Part shown: in pieces, positions 52,627 to 61,256 of the stretch
Position numbering within the stretch: position 1 is the stretch's first letter
How the letters are laid out: each line of letters begins with the position of its first letter
Origin: Flavobacterium lipolyticum
Lineage (GTDB): Bacteria; Bacteroidota; Bacteroidia; Flavobacteriales; Flavobacteriaceae
DNA length: 64,000 nucleotides
Reading direction: 5' to 3'
Assembly (NCBI RefSeq): GCF_020905335.1
Contig: NZ_JAJJMN010000001.1
Coordinates: forward strand, 2,046,001 to 2,110,000
Notes under the pieces: generated by a model
Told to the model about the DNA's origin: nothing
Database searches by the model: none
The model's input: the letters and a program-made list of their open reading frames with translations, nothing else
Translations under genes and position numbers: made by a program

Positions 52627-53761
52627 ATATCTTTTCTCCTCTAAATGGTAAATTTTTAATTGAGTACTCTATGTTTTCAAAACCAGAAACAGTTCCAGAG
52701 AAAACGGTTTCTTTTGATTGAAAAAGTTCAATTAATCTTATATCGTTTTGAATCGTTTCGTTCAATTCTTTCGAAGCTTGAAAAAAAGCTTCTGAGCATT
52801 CTTTAGAATGCGTTGTGGCGAAAAGTTGAATGTTTAATTCCTTACAAAGCTGAATAACAATTTTCCAAAGTTCTACTAGTTTTGTATGGTGAATCCCAGT
52901 ATCTATTTCGTCAATAATAATTTTATTATAATCGCTGGACAATAATAAAATAGTTATGTAAATACTTCGGACAAATCCTTCTCCGTATTCTCTTATATTG
53001 TGAAACTCATCTCTTTCGGTTGTTTTAATCATTAAGCTTTTGAAAGAAAGCAGATTTATTTCTGAACTTTGAAATTCAGTAATTTCTATATTTGGAAATA
53101 ATTTTAAAATTATCTCTGAAATTTTAACGCCTAAATTTAATTTTACAAAAATCTGCTCATAATGTTTGCCTAAAAACTTTTCTAATTCATCATTAAGCAT
53201 TAATGAAGGAATACTAGGTATTTTGCTATTTTCGGGTTTGTTGATGAAGTTTTCGTAATAAGTGGATGTTAGGTCTAGTAAAAACTTTACATCATCATTA
53301 TTTTTAAAAACTATCCAGTTTTTTGATTTCTTTCTTATACCATCATAATCAAATAAACTAACCTTATCTGTGAAATTTTTTAAATCTTCTTTTGAAGTCT
53401 TATGTATTTCTTCAAATATGTTTTCAATTGAATATCTGTCCTCATTTATCTGAAAACTGATAGGTCGTTTTTTGTTTTTCTGGTAAAAAGTAAAAGTATT
53501 GCTCTCAAAATTTAACTCTTTGTTTTCTTCATTTAAGAGTATGAATAAATTGGGAATTAGTCTTCTTTTAATTAATAATTCATGAAACCAATTGATTGTG
53601 TTTTTTGGTCTTTTATCAAACAGCAAAGCCTCCAGTAGACAAGTTTTACCGACATTGTTATCTCCAACAATCAAATTAAATTGCCCAATATCTTGTATCT
53701 CAAGAGAGTCAAACTTCTTGAAATTTTCGATTTTGAAATATGTTAAATGATTGTTTTGCAC
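52619..53761 (-). CDS. AAA (OLD/SMC-like) ATPase within nuo operon
   Basis: A 380-residue ATPase of the AAA_15/AAA_21 type: an N-terminal strand FKIENFKKFDSLEIQD, Walker A GDNNVGKTCLLEA at 33-45, a signature-like IREYGEGFVRSIYI near 257-270, Walker B KIIIDEIDTGIHHTKL at 281-296, and the switch TTHSKECSEAF near 317. Such ATPases occur in OLD nucleases and in PARIS and AbiL-like anti-phage systems, where they guard a TOPRIM partner. The gene starts 2 bases after the nuoE stop and overlaps the TOPRIM gene, so both are read with complex I. The defence role is inference. Confidence 0.8.
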   Translation of the reverse strand: MQNNHLTYFKIENFKKFDSLEIQDIGQFNLIVGDNNVGKTCLLEALLFDKRPKNTINWFHELLIKRRLIPNLFILLNEENKELNFESNTFTFYQKNKKRPISFQINEDRYSIENIFEEIHKTSKEDLKNFTDKVSLFDYDGIRKKSKNWIVFKNNDDVKFLLDLTSTYYENFINKPENSKIPSIPSLMLNDELEKFLGKHYEQIFVKLNLGVKISEIILKLFPNIEITEFQSSEINLLSFKSLMIKTTERDEFHNIREYGEGFVRSIYITILLLSSDYNKIIIDEIDTGIHHTKLVELWKIVIQLCKELNIQLFATTHSKECSEAFFQASKELNETIQNDIRLIELFQSKETVFSGTVSGFENIEYSIKNLPFRGEKIYD

Positions 53762-53763
53762 TT

Positions 53764-54294
53764 TTATTTATCGTGTAATATTATTTTATCCTCTCTGCAA
53801 TCAGCGATTAACTGATCTATTTTTTCTTCTGTCAATTTTTCTTTGTAGAAATCTCCCAACTGCATCATCGGAGCGTATCCGCAAGCGCCTAAACATTCTA
53901 CACCGGCAATGGTAAACATTCCATCAGGAGTTGTTTCTCCCATTTTAATGCCTAATTTTTCAGAAGTATAATCCATTAAATTTTCAGCACCGTTTAAACA
54001 ACAACAAGAAGTCTGGCAAAATTCGAACATGTATTTTCCAATTGGTTTTTGGTTGTACATGGTATAAAAAGTAACCACTTCGTAAACCTCAATTGGTTTG
54101 ATGTGCAAAATTTCGGCAACTTTATCCTGTAACTCTGTACTCAACCAGTTGTCATGAGCGTCCTGTACTTCGTGCAAAACGGGTAACAAAGCCGATTTTC
54201 TTTTGTCCTCAGGATAATGACTGATCAATTCATTGATGCGGGACATCAATGCTTCGGTCATGTTTATTTCTTGTTTGTAATGTTTTCGTTCCAT
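53764..54294 (-). CDS. nuoE: NuoE, complex I 2Fe-2S subunit
   Basis: A 176-residue subunit from the ATG at 54294 (MERKHYKQEINMTEALM). An earlier Met at 54336 would only add translated heptamer repeat (IQNLKSKIK), so I reject it. The 2Fe-2S ligands are in FCQTSCCCLNGAENLM near 109 and ECLGACGYAPMMQL near 149. It docks with NuoF. The partner gene nuoF is displaced by the ATPase/TOPRIM insertion. Confidence 0.94.
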   Translation of the reverse strand: MERKHYKQEINMTEALMSRINELISHYPEDKRKSALLPVLHEVQDAHDNWLSTELQDKVAEILHIKPIEVYEVVTFYTMYNQKPIGKYMFEFCQTSCCCLNGAENLMDYTSEKLGIKMGETTPDGMFTIAGVECLGACGYAPMMQLGDFYKEKLTEEKIDQLIADCREDKIILHDK

Positions 54295-54296
54295 TT

Positions 54297-54440
54297 TTAT
54301 TTTAGATTTTAGATTTTGGATTTCAGATTTTTTCAATCTTTGTCCATTAATCCATATTCTGCAATCTTTTTTAATTTTAGATTTCTGATTTTAGATTTTA
54401 GATTTTTCAATCTACAACCTGCAATCTAAAATCTACAATA
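54297..54440. repeat. GATTTTA heptamer array between nuoD and nuoE
   Basis: Several head-to-tail copies of ATTTTAG and GATTTCTG or GATTTCAG variants (54298-54330, 54380-54410), then inverse units (CAATCTAAAATCTACAAT) near 54422-54440. The array can fold back on itself and reaches to within a few bases of both genes. Confidence 0.75.
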
Positions 54441-54443
54441 TCT

Positions 54444-55682
54444 TTACGCGTCTAATTCTCCTGCAATTACATTTAAACTGGATAGAATAACAATTGCATC
54501 CGAAAGTAAAGATCCTTTAATCATATCCGGATAAGCCTGGTAATAAATAAAACAAGGTCTTCTGAAATGTAATCGGTATGGCGTTCGGCTTCCGTCTGTA
54601 ACCAAATAGAATCCTATTTCTCCATTTCCTCCTTCAACCGGGTGGTAAATTTCTGCAACCGGTACAGGAACTTCTCCCATTACAATCTTAAAGTGATAAA
54701 TTAAAGATTCCATCGAAGTGTAAACATCTTCTTTTGGAGGAAGGTAGTAATCCGGAACTTCTGCATGGTATTCGTTTCCTGCCGGCATTTTAGCCAAAGC
54801 CTGACGAATAATGCTTAAACTCTCCCAAACTTCAGCATTACGAACACAGAAACGATCATAAGTATCACCTGATTTTCCAACAGGAACAACAAAATCAAAA
54901 TCTTCGTAAGAGGAGTAAGGTTGTGCTACACGAACGTCATAATCAACTCCTGCAGCGCGTAAGTTTGGACCAGTAAATCCGTAAGCCATTGCCTGTTCTG
55001 CTGAGATAGCACCAACGTTTACGGTTCTGTCAAGGAAAATTCTGTTTCTTTCGAATAAGTTAACAAACTCTTGCCAGGCAACAGGGAATTCTTCTAAAAA
55101 GACGTCTAGTTTGCGGAAAGCTTCAGGCGACCAGTCTCTTTCGAAACCACCAATTCTTCCCATATTGGTTGTTAAACGAGCTCCACAAATTTCTTCGTAA
55201 ATCTCATAAACTTTTTCTCTAAATTGAAAAACGTACAAGAAACCAGTATAAGCACCAGTATCTACACCCAGGATTGAGTTACAGATTAAGTGATCTGTAA
55301 TACGGGCCAGCTCCATTACAATTACTCTAAGGTATTGTGCTCTTTTGGGAACTTCAATGTTTAGTAATTTTTCTAAAGTCATCCACCATCCCATATTGTT
55401 AATAGGAGAGGAGCAATAGTTCATACGGTCAGTAAGAGGAGTAATCTGGTAAAAAGGGCGATTTTCAGCAATTTTTTCGAAAGCTCTGTGGATGTAACCG
55501 ATTGTTGGTTCAGCCTCAAGAATTCTTTCACCATCCATCAACAGGATATTTTGAAAAATACCGTGAGTCGCCGGGTGTGTAGGACCTAAATTAAGTACTG
55601 AAAGTTCACTTCCGTCTTCGTTTAGTTTGTCCTTAATTATTTTAGCATATCGATGCTCTGGTGATAATAATAGTTCTGACAT
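54444..55682 (-). CDS. nuoD: NuoD, complex I 49-kDa subunit
   Basis: A 412-residue subunit that forms the quinone-binding site with NuoB. LNLGPTHPATHGIFQNILLM near 30-49 holds the conserved His loop, ELARITDHLICNSILGVD near 124 and GARLTTNMGRIGGFERD near 146 are family signatures. NuoC and NuoD are separate genes here. It lies about 25 bases after nuoC. Confidence 0.95.
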   Translation of the reverse strand: MSELLLSPEHRYAKIIKDKLNEDGSELSVLNLGPTHPATHGIFQNILLMDGERILEAEPTIGYIHRAFEKIAENRPFYQITPLTDRMNYCSSPINNMGWWMTLEKLLNIEVPKRAQYLRVIVMELARITDHLICNSILGVDTGAYTGFLYVFQFREKVYEIYEEICGARLTTNMGRIGGFERDWSPEAFRKLDVFLEEFPVAWQEFVNLFERNRIFLDRTVNVGAISAEQAMAYGFTGPNLRAAGVDYDVRVAQPYSSYEDFDFVVPVGKSGDTYDRFCVRNAEVWESLSIIRQALAKMPAGNEYHAEVPDYYLPPKEDVYTSMESLIYHFKIVMGEVPVPVAEIYHPVEGGNGEIGFYLVTDGSRTPYRLHFRRPCFIYYQAYPDMIKGSLLSDAIVILSSLNVIAGELDA

Positions 55683-55706
55683 TTTATAATGTTGAATTAT
55701 TTATTT

Positions 55707-56228
55707 TTAGCAATTTGTTGTTGTTCTTCCAAAGAATCTGTCGTCTTTATCAGTTCTTCCGCTGTCTTCCATTGGGAATTCTTTTCGCATTGGGAAAGAC
55801 ACCATTTCGTCCATATTCAAAATACGTTTCAATTGTGGGTGTCCAATAAAATTGACTCCGAAGAAATCGTATGTTTCTCTTTCCATCCAGTTCGAACTCA
55901 AGAAAATATTTGAAATGGTTTTGATCTCCGGTTTTTCACCGTTTAAATATACTTTGATTCGAATACGTTTGTTTTCGTACCAGTTGTGCAAGTGATAAAC
56001 GATGGCATACTGACGATCCGTTTCGTTGTCCGGATAATGAACACCGCATAAATCGGTTAGAAAGTGGAAGCGTAAATCGGAATCGTTTTTTAAAAATAGA
56101 ATCAGGGCTGTGATTTTATCAGCGGTAGTTTCCAATGAAAAAATATCTCTTTCCTGTTGAAAGTTAAAAACACTTGTATCAAATGTTTCTGTAAGTTTAT
56201 CTTGGATCAGGGTATTTTCTAAAGCCAT
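55707..56228 (-). CDS. nuoC: NuoC, complex I 30-kDa subunit
   Basis: A 173-residue subunit of the peripheral arm, without cofactor. The signature is SSNWMERETYDFFGVNFIGH near 111-130, then PQLKRILNMDEMVSFPMRKE. It starts one base after nuoB ends. Confidence 0.93.
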   Translation of the reverse strand: MALENTLIQDKLTETFDTSVFNFQQERDIFSLETTADKITALILFLKNDSDLRFHFLTDLCGVHYPDNETDRQYAIVYHLHNWYENKRIRIKVYLNGEKPEIKTISNIFLSSNWMERETYDFFGVNFIGHPQLKRILNMDEMVSFPMRKEFPMEDSGRTDKDDRFFGRTTTNC

Positions 56229-56229
56229 C

Positions 56230-56778
56230 TTAAGTAATATTATATGAAGCTAGTAATTCTTGGTATTCAGGAGAGCTTCTGCGTCTTACAGATTCGCTTT
56301 TTACTAATTCCTGAAGTTTCATTACTCCGTCAACAATTTGTTCAGGTCTTGGAGGACATCCCGGTACATAAACGTCAACCGGAATTACTTTGTCAATTCC
56401 TTGTAGAACAGAATAAGTATCGAAGATTCCGCCTGATGAAGCACATGCTCCAACGGCAATTACCCAGCGAGGTTCAGACATTTGTTCGTAAACTTGTCTT
56501 AAAATAGGCGCCATTTTTTTTGAAATAGTTCCCATTACCAAAAGCATGTCTGCCTGACGAGGAGAGAAACTCACACGCTCAGAACCAAATCGTGCTAAAT
56601 CGTAATGTGAAGCCATTGTTGCCATGAATTCGATACCACAGCATGAGGTTGCAAAAGGTAGTGGCCATAGTGAATTGGCTCTTGCCAAACCTACAACATC
56701 ATTTAGTTTTGTGGCGAAGAAACCTTCACCAGTAACTCCCTCCGGCGGCGCAACCATATTTACATTTGAATCGCTCAT
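56230..56778 (-). CDS. nuoB: NuoB, complex I N2 cluster subunit
   Basis: A 182-residue subunit that binds cluster N2, the last cluster before quinone. The ligand cysteines are the adjacent pair in [13 protein letters not shown] near 41-53, Cys in [12 protein letters not shown] near 110 and Cys in [13 protein letters not shown] near 140. The gap to nuoA (about 160 bases) is filled with heptamer repeats. Confidence 0.95.
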   Translation of the reverse strand: MSDSNVNMVAPPEGVTGEGFFATKLNDVVGLARANSLWPLPFATSCCGIEFMATMASHYDLARFGSERVSFSPRQADMLLVMGTISKKMAPILRQVYEQMSEPRWVIAVGACASSGGIFDTYSVLQGIDKVIPVDVYVPGCPPRPEQIVDGVMKLQELVKSESVRRRSSPEYQELLASYNIT

Positions 56779-56782
56779 TTTT

Positions 56783-56935
56783 TATTTTAGATTTTAGATT
56801 TCTGATTTTAGATTTTTAATTCTGAAACCGAAATCAATATTTTAAAAATCAATATTGTGTTTTGAGAAGTTATCTTTCAAATCTAAAATTTTAAATCAGG
56901 TAATCTAAAATCTAAAATCTGAAATCTAAAATCGC
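56783..56935. repeat. GATTTTA heptamer palindrome between nuoA and nuoB
   Basis: The left side has TTTTAGATTTTAGATTTC and GATTTTAGATTTTT; the right side has inverse units AATCTAAAATCTAAAATC, TGAAATCTAAAATC, so the two sides form a long imperfect stem. Same family as 54297-54440. Confidence 0.78.
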
Positions 56936-56937
56936 AT

Positions 56938-57303
56938 TTATTCCCAGTCTAAAGCTTTCTTTTTGATGATATAAAAGAAACCCACTAAAAGAAGCGACAT
57001 GAAAACAATCATTTTAAGCATTCCTTCTACACCTAGTTCTTTGAAGTTTACTGCCCATGGGTAAAGGAAAATTACCTCTACGTCAAACAGTACAAATAAA
57101 ATGGCTACCAGGAAGTATTTTACAGAAAAAGGAATACGTGCGTTTCCAACAGATTCGATACCACATTCGAAGTTTTTATCTTTTACTTCAGAACTTCTTT
57201 TTGGACCTAATTTTCCGGAAATAACGATGGTTCCTGCGACAAAACCCACAGCCAAAATGAACTGCATTAAAATAGGAATGTAACTGTATTGATCAGATTG
57301 CAT
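56938..57303 (-). CDS. nuoA: NuoA, complex I membrane subunit
   Basis: A 121-residue three-helix subunit. The start is the ATG at 57303 (MQSDQYSYIPILMQF); an earlier Met at 57351 lies upstream of the predicted transcription start. The conserved loop is KNFECGIESVGNARIPFSVK near 60-79 with its Cys, then FDVEVIFLYPWAV near 94. First gene of the nuo operon. Confidence 0.93.
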   Translation of the reverse strand: MQSDQYSYIPILMQFILAVGFVAGTIVISGKLGPKRSSEVKDKNFECGIESVGNARIPFSVKYFLVAILFVLFDVEVIFLYPWAVNFKELGVEGMLKMIVFMSLLLVGFFYIIKKKALDWE

Positions 57304-57335
57304 AAACTTAGCTTTTTTACTTAAAGAATAAGCCA

Positions 57336-57366
57336 CAAAGATAACTTTCAACTCTGTAAATCACAA
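57336..57366 (-). promoter_or_regulatory. nuo operon promoter
   Basis: On the minus strand TTG (57364-57366), a 20-base spacer, and TATCTTTG (57336-57343): a full match to the Bacteroidota consensus TTG-N17-23-TAnnTTTG. Predicted start of transcription is about 25 bases before the nuoA ATG. Confidence 0.65.
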
Positions 57367-57468
57367 GCTAAAAAATGATTTAAGTGTGCCCTGAAACCGG
57401 GTTAACAGCTAATTTTTATTGATTATAAATAAGATCCAAGGATTTTAGTATTTTTTTAAGATTTGGGC

Positions 57469-57501
57469 AAAAAAAAACGTCCCGATACTTCGGGACGTTT
57501 T
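57469..57501 (-). terminator. Terminator of cold shock gene
   Basis: On the minus strand AACGTCCCGA pairs with TCGGGACGTT across a short loop and is followed by a long T run. Confidence 0.8.
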
Positions 57502-57544
57502 GAAAACCATTCAGAGGCAAAAAAAATAAATTGCTATATTTTTC

Positions 57545-57739
57545 TTAGATTACTGCTACTTTAGCAGCAACTTTCCCTTTTCTTCCTTCTTCTTCTTCGT
57601 AGCTTACACGGTCTCCTTCGCGTAATTCTTCCGCGTTAATTCCTGAAGCGTGAACGAAGATGTCTTTTCCTGTTTCTTCGTCTGTAATGAATCCATAACC
57701 TTTAGACTCATTGAAAAATTTTACTGTACCTGTACGCAT
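57545..57739 (-). CDS. Cold shock protein (CspA family)
   Basis: A 64-residue cold shock domain: TGTVKFFNESKGYGFITDEE at 3-22 carries RNP1 (KGYGFI), and KDIFVHASGI at 25-34 is RNP2 (DIFVH). It binds single-stranded RNA or DNA and likely acts as an RNA chaperone. A single gene with a strong terminator, upstream in transcription of a promoter-rich gap next to the nuo promoter. Confidence 0.95.
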   Translation of the reverse strand: MRTGTVKFFNESKGYGFITDEETGKDIFVHASGINAEELREGDRVSYEEEEGRKGKVAAKVAVI

Positions 57740-57768
57740 TGTAATTGTAATAATAATTTATAATAAAG

Positions 57769-57776
57769 CAAATGTA
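57769..57776 (-). promoter_or_regulatory. Candidate -7 box of cold shock gene
   Basis: TACATTTG on the minus strand fits TAnnTTTG, 29 bases before the ATG. A TTG lies 15 bases upstream of it (57792-57794), slightly too close for the consensus. Confidence 0.35.
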
Positions 57777-57779
57777 ATA

Positions 57780-58080
57780 TATAAATTCATACAAAAGACA
57801 TATACCTGTTAAATTTTTGTAAAAATTATTGATTAACAGTCTTTTCGCTATTTATATTGCATCAAATTTGGTATGTGTATACTTTATTTGAGAATCATTA
57901 ATTATTATAATTAAATGTTAAAAAAGTAGCTTATGTTTTACAAAAATTTTGTATATTAAGCGGAGTTTGTTTTTTTTAGACTTGTTTTTGTGGGAAAAAG
58001 CCTGTGTTTACTAGGGTTTTATTTTGTGTTTTAAGATTTTATTAACACGAAAAAAGGGTGAAATGACGTCAAAATGCATA
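57780..58080. other. Intergenic, AT-rich, no gene seen
   Basis: About 300 bases between the cold shock gene and the aspS terminator. Apart from possible upstream signals of the cold shock gene nothing recognisable is seen, and no tRNA-like arrangement was noticed. Confidence 0.4.
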
Positions 58081-58118
58081 AAAAAACGACAACTGAAACT
58101 TTTAGTTGTCGTTTTTTA
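58081..58118. terminator. Terminator of aspS
   Basis: ACGACAACT pairs with AGTTGTCGT; T runs on both strands. It lies about 25 bases past the aspS stop codon. Confidence 0.78.
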
Positions 58119-58142
58119 TTTTCTAAAAAAGAGAATAAGAAA

Positions 58143-59894
58143 TTATTTCAAATCCAATTTTATTGCAAGTTCTTTCAATTGTGCTTCATCGATTGCTGCA
58201 GGAGCATCGATCATCACATCACGTCCCGAATTGTTTTTAGGGAATGCAATGAAGTCTCTGATGGTTTCCTGACCTCCTAAGATGGCTACTAAACGGTCTA
58301 ATCCAAAAGCTAAACCTCCGTGTGGCGGTGCTCCAAACTGGAAAGCGTCCATTAAGAAACCAAACTGTGCTTTAGCTTCCTCTTCAGTAAAGCCTAAATA
58401 TTTGAACATTAATTGCTGTGTTGCTTTATCGTGAATACGAATCGAGCCTCCGCCAATTTCATTTCCGTTTAACACCATATCGTAAGCGTTTGCGCGAACT
58501 TTCCCTGGTTCTGTTTCCAGCAGTTGCATGTCTTCCGGTTTTGGAGAGGTAAACGGGTGGTGCATTGCATGGTAACGCCCTGATTCTTCGTCTAATTCCA
58601 ATAGTGGAAAATCAATTACCCATAATGGTGCAAATTCTTCCGGATTACGCAAGCCTAAACGGGTTGCAAGTTCCATACGAAGTGCGGAAAGCTGTGCACG
58701 GGTTTTATTGGCAGGTCCTGAAAGAACAAAAATCATATCTCCCGGTTTTGCTCCTGTGATTTTTGCCCATTGGCCTAAATCATCCTGATCGTAAAATTTA
58801 TCTACAGAAGATTTGTAAGTTCCGTCGTCGTTGCATTTGGCATACACCATTCCTGATGCTCCAACCTGAGGGCGTTTTACCCAGTCAATTAAGGCATCGA
58901 TTTCTTTACGGGTATAGTTTCCTGCTCCCGGAACGGCAATACCTACTACTAATTCTGCAGCGTTGAATACCGGAAATTCTTTGTGTTGCGCAAATTCGTT
59001 TAATTCACCAAATTCCATTCCGAAACGAATGTCCGGTTTGTCATTTCCATATGTTTTCATAGCATAGTCGTAGGTAATTCTTGGGAATTTGTCTACGTCA
59101 ATGCCTTTGATTTCTTTTAATAAATGTCTGGTCAGTCCTTCAAAAACATTTAAGATGTCTTCCTGCTCTACAAAGGCCATTTCGCAGTCGATTTGTGTAA
59201 ACTCAGGCTGACGGTCCGCACGTAAATCCTCGTCACGGAAACATTTTACAATCTGAAAATATTTATCCATTCCACCCACCATCAATAATTGTTTGAAGGT
59301 TTGAGGTGATTGTGGCAAGGCATAAAATTGTCCTTCGTTCATACGGCTTGGTACAACGAAATCTCGTGCTCCTTCCGGAGTCGATTTGATAAGATATGGA
59401 GTTTCTACTTCGCAGAAATCTAAGTCCGATAAATATTTACGAACTTCCATAGCTACTTTATGACGGAACAATAAACTGTTTTTTACAGGATTTCTTCTGA
59501 TGTCTAAGTAACGGTATTTCATTCGGATATCTTCACCACCATCCGTTTCGTCTTCGATTGTGAAGGGAGGTGTTAAAGCGGCATTCAGAATAGTTAGTTC
59601 CGATACTAAAATTTCGATTTCACCGGTTGGAATATTTTTGTTCTTGGCTTCACGCTCAATTACGGTTCCTTTTACCTGAATTACAAATTCTCTTCCCAAT
59701 GTTTTGGCAAGTTCAAAAACTGCTTTATTCGTGCGGCTTTCGTCAAAAATAAGTTGTGTAATTCCATAACGGTCACGTAAATCAACCCAATTCATAAATC
59801 CTTTATCGCGTGATTTTTGAACCCAACCCGCTAGTGTAACTTCCGTGTTAATATTTGAGGCGTTTAATTCGCCACAATTATGACTTCTATACAT
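58143..59894 (-). CDS. aspS: Aspartyl-tRNA synthetase
   Basis: A 583-residue class II synthetase of the bacterial type. The anticodon-binding OB domain is at 1-110 ([20 protein letters not shown]), the catalytic core follows with motif 2 around [20 protein letters not shown] near 212, the bacterial GAD insertion lies at about 300-420, and motif 3 is [15 protein letters not shown] near 540. The start is the ATG at 59894 ([11 protein letters not shown]); a Met at 59927 would add residues not seen in the family. It charges tRNA-Asp. Confidence 0.96.
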   Translation of the reverse strand: MYRSHNCGELNASNINTEVTLAGWVQKSRDKGFMNWVDLRDRYGITQLIFDESRTNKAVFELAKTLGREFVIQVKGTVIEREAKNKNIPTGEIEILVSELTILNAALTPPFTIEDETDGGEDIRMKYRYLDIRRNPVKNSLLFRHKVAMEVRKYLSDLDFCEVETPYLIKSTPEGARDFVVPSRMNEGQFYALPQSPQTFKQLLMVGGMDKYFQIVKCFRDEDLRADRQPEFTQIDCEMAFVEQEDILNVFEGLTRHLLKEIKGIDVDKFPRITYDYAMKTYGNDKPDIRFGMEFGELNEFAQHKEFPVFNAAELVVGIAVPGAGNYTRKEIDALIDWVKRPQVGASGMVYAKCNDDGTYKSSVDKFYDQDDLGQWAKITGAKPGDMIFVLSGPANKTRAQLSALRMELATRLGLRNPEEFAPLWVIDFPLLELDEESGRYHAMHHPFTSPKPEDMQLLETEPGKVRANAYDMVLNGNEIGGGSIRIHDKATQQLMFKYLGFTEEEAKAQFGFLMDAFQFGAPPHGGLAFGLDRLVAILGGQETIRDFIAFPKNNSGRDVMIDAPAAIDEAQLKELAIKLDLK

Positions 59895-59912
59895 GATCAA
59901 AATTTTAGACTG

Positions 59913-59920
59913 CAAAAGTA
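59913..59920 (-). promoter_or_regulatory. Candidate -7 box of aspS
   Basis: TACTTTTG on the minus strand, a TAnnTTTG match 18 bases before the ATG at 59894. No clear -33 TTG at the expected distance. Confidence 0.35.
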
Positions 59921-60015
59921 AACACAAAATTCAAATTAATATAGTAAAGTGATGACTTGATGCTTAGAAATTTGAAATATTTTGTTAATTCTTAAATTTC
60001 GAGAGGCTAATTTCG

Positions 60016-60039
60016 TTAGATTTGGATTACAAAATCTAA
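60016..60039 (+). promoter_or_regulatory. -7 box within a dyad, TlpA-like gene
   Basis: TAGATTTG (60017-60024) fits TAnnTTTG. It lies within the perfect inverted repeat TTAGATTT (60016-60023) and AAATCTAA (60032-60039), so a dimeric regulator could cover the promoter. The start codon is 13 bases further on. Confidence 0.4.
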
Positions 60040-60051
60040 ACTCCAATTGAT

Positions 60052-61047
60052 ATGAACAAATTTTTAATAACCGGTTTGTTGATTTGCAGCACCTTGGGTG
60101 TGATCGGTCAGACCAAGAGCCCGATTAAATTCACAGCTAAGATTACGAACCGAAACAGTGATACTTTAGTAATTAAAGGAAAAGATAATTTCAAACAGGT
60201 GATTCCAATTAATAAAAAGGGAATTTTTGTGGCTTCTTTTGATGCTCCAAAGGGTTTTTATATGTTTTCGGATGGAACGGAAGGTTCTAATTTGTATTTA
60301 AAACCCAATTCGGATGTTAATTTGACAATGGACGCCAAGGAGTTTGACGAAACGATTGTGTACAAAGGAAAAGGGGTTGGCGAAAGTAATTTTCTGGCTC
60401 AGCAGGCTTTAAATGATGAAAAGTTTCAGAAGGAAGCTTTTGTTAAGGAAGCTACGGAGTTTGCATCGCTATTGGAAGCAAAGCTGAAAACGGATCTGGC
60501 AAGTTTAGAGAAAGGTAATTTCGACGCTGAATTTACGACGGCTTTGAAAAAGAAATTTGAAAGTTTTAATCGTTACGCTAAAGATGACTATGAGAGTGCT
60601 GCAAAAGCCAATAAGATGACAGGAACTTTATCTCCTGATTTTGATTACGAAAATCATAAAGGTGGAAAAACGAAGCTTTCTGATTTAAAAGGAAAGTACG
60701 TTTATATTGATCTTTGGGCTACCTGGTGTGCGCCATGCAGAGCTGAGATTCCGTATTTACAAAAACTGGAAGAAAAGTATCATGGGAAAAATATTGAGTT
60801 CGTGAGTGTATCTGTGGATAAAGCGAAGGATAATGAAAAATGGAAGAAGTTTGTGACGGATAAGAAGCTTGGAGGGATTCAATTGTTTGCGGATAAAGAC
60901 TGGGAATCAGAGTTTGTAACGAGCTATGGTGTTACCGGAATTCCAAGATTTATTATTGTGGATCCAAGCGGTAAAGTAGTGAGCAGTGATGCAGAAAGAC
61001 CTTCATCTCCAGAGCTTCAGACGCAATTAGATGCGTTATTAAAGTAA
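60052..61047 (+). CDS. TlpA-like thioredoxin-fold protein with DUF4369-like domain
   Basis: A 331-residue exported protein. Signal peptide at 1-20 (LLICSTLGVIGQ), a DUF4369-like beta domain at about 22-120 (FTAKITNRNSDTLVIKGKDN), a helical linker at 120-185, and a TlpA/AhpC-type thioredoxin domain at about 195-331. Its active site WATWCAPCR (near 221-229) has the CxxC pair, and the cis-Pro is in VTGIPRFIIVD. It probably reduces disulfides of periplasmic proteins, for example in cytochrome maturation. Substrate unknown. Confidence 0.88.
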   Translation: MNKFLITGLLICSTLGVIGQTKSPIKFTAKITNRNSDTLVIKGKDNFKQVIPINKKGIFVASFDAPKGFYMFSDGTEGSNLYLKPNSDVNLTMDAKEFDETIVYKGKGVGESNFLAQQALNDEKFQKEAFVKEATEFASLLEAKLKTDLASLEKGNFDAEFTTALKKKFESFNRYAKDDYESAAKANKMTGTLSPDFDYENHKGGKTKLSDLKGKYVYIDLWATWCAPCRAEIPYLQKLEEKYHGKNIEFVSVSVDKAKDNEKWKKFVTDKKLGGIQLFADKDWESEFVTSYGVTGIPRFIIVDPSGKVVSSDAERPSSPELQTQLDALLK

Positions 61048-61216
61048 CTTACGTTTCAAATTACAAGTTTATAAAAGTTTTATATTTTTTAGGAAATAGC
61101 AGTAAAACCAAGGCTTAAGCTTTGGTTTTTTTGTTTTTGAAAAATTTCCAATGTTAAGTTTTTATCCAATGTTACCAAATTGTTAAGTAAAAGTTTTTTT
61201 AATGTAAACAATTGAT

Positions 61217-61224
61217 TATATTTG
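61217..61224 (+). promoter_or_regulatory. Candidate -7 box of MORN gene
   Basis: TATATTTG matches TAnnTTTG, 32 bases before the ATG at 61257. Upstream, CCAATGTTA occurs twice (about 61148 and 61166) as a short direct repeat that might bind a regulator. Confidence 0.4.
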
Positions 61225-61256
61225 ATAAAGATTTGATAACATTAATACCTAAAGAT

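Noticed and set aside
54295..54336. Longer N-terminus for nuoE
   Set aside because: The extra 14 residues are translated heptamer repeats; the family begins near the Met at 54294.
57740..58080. tRNA or small RNA gene
   Set aside because: I looked for cloverleaf-like pairing and TTCGA loops and found none; composition is uniformly AT-rich.
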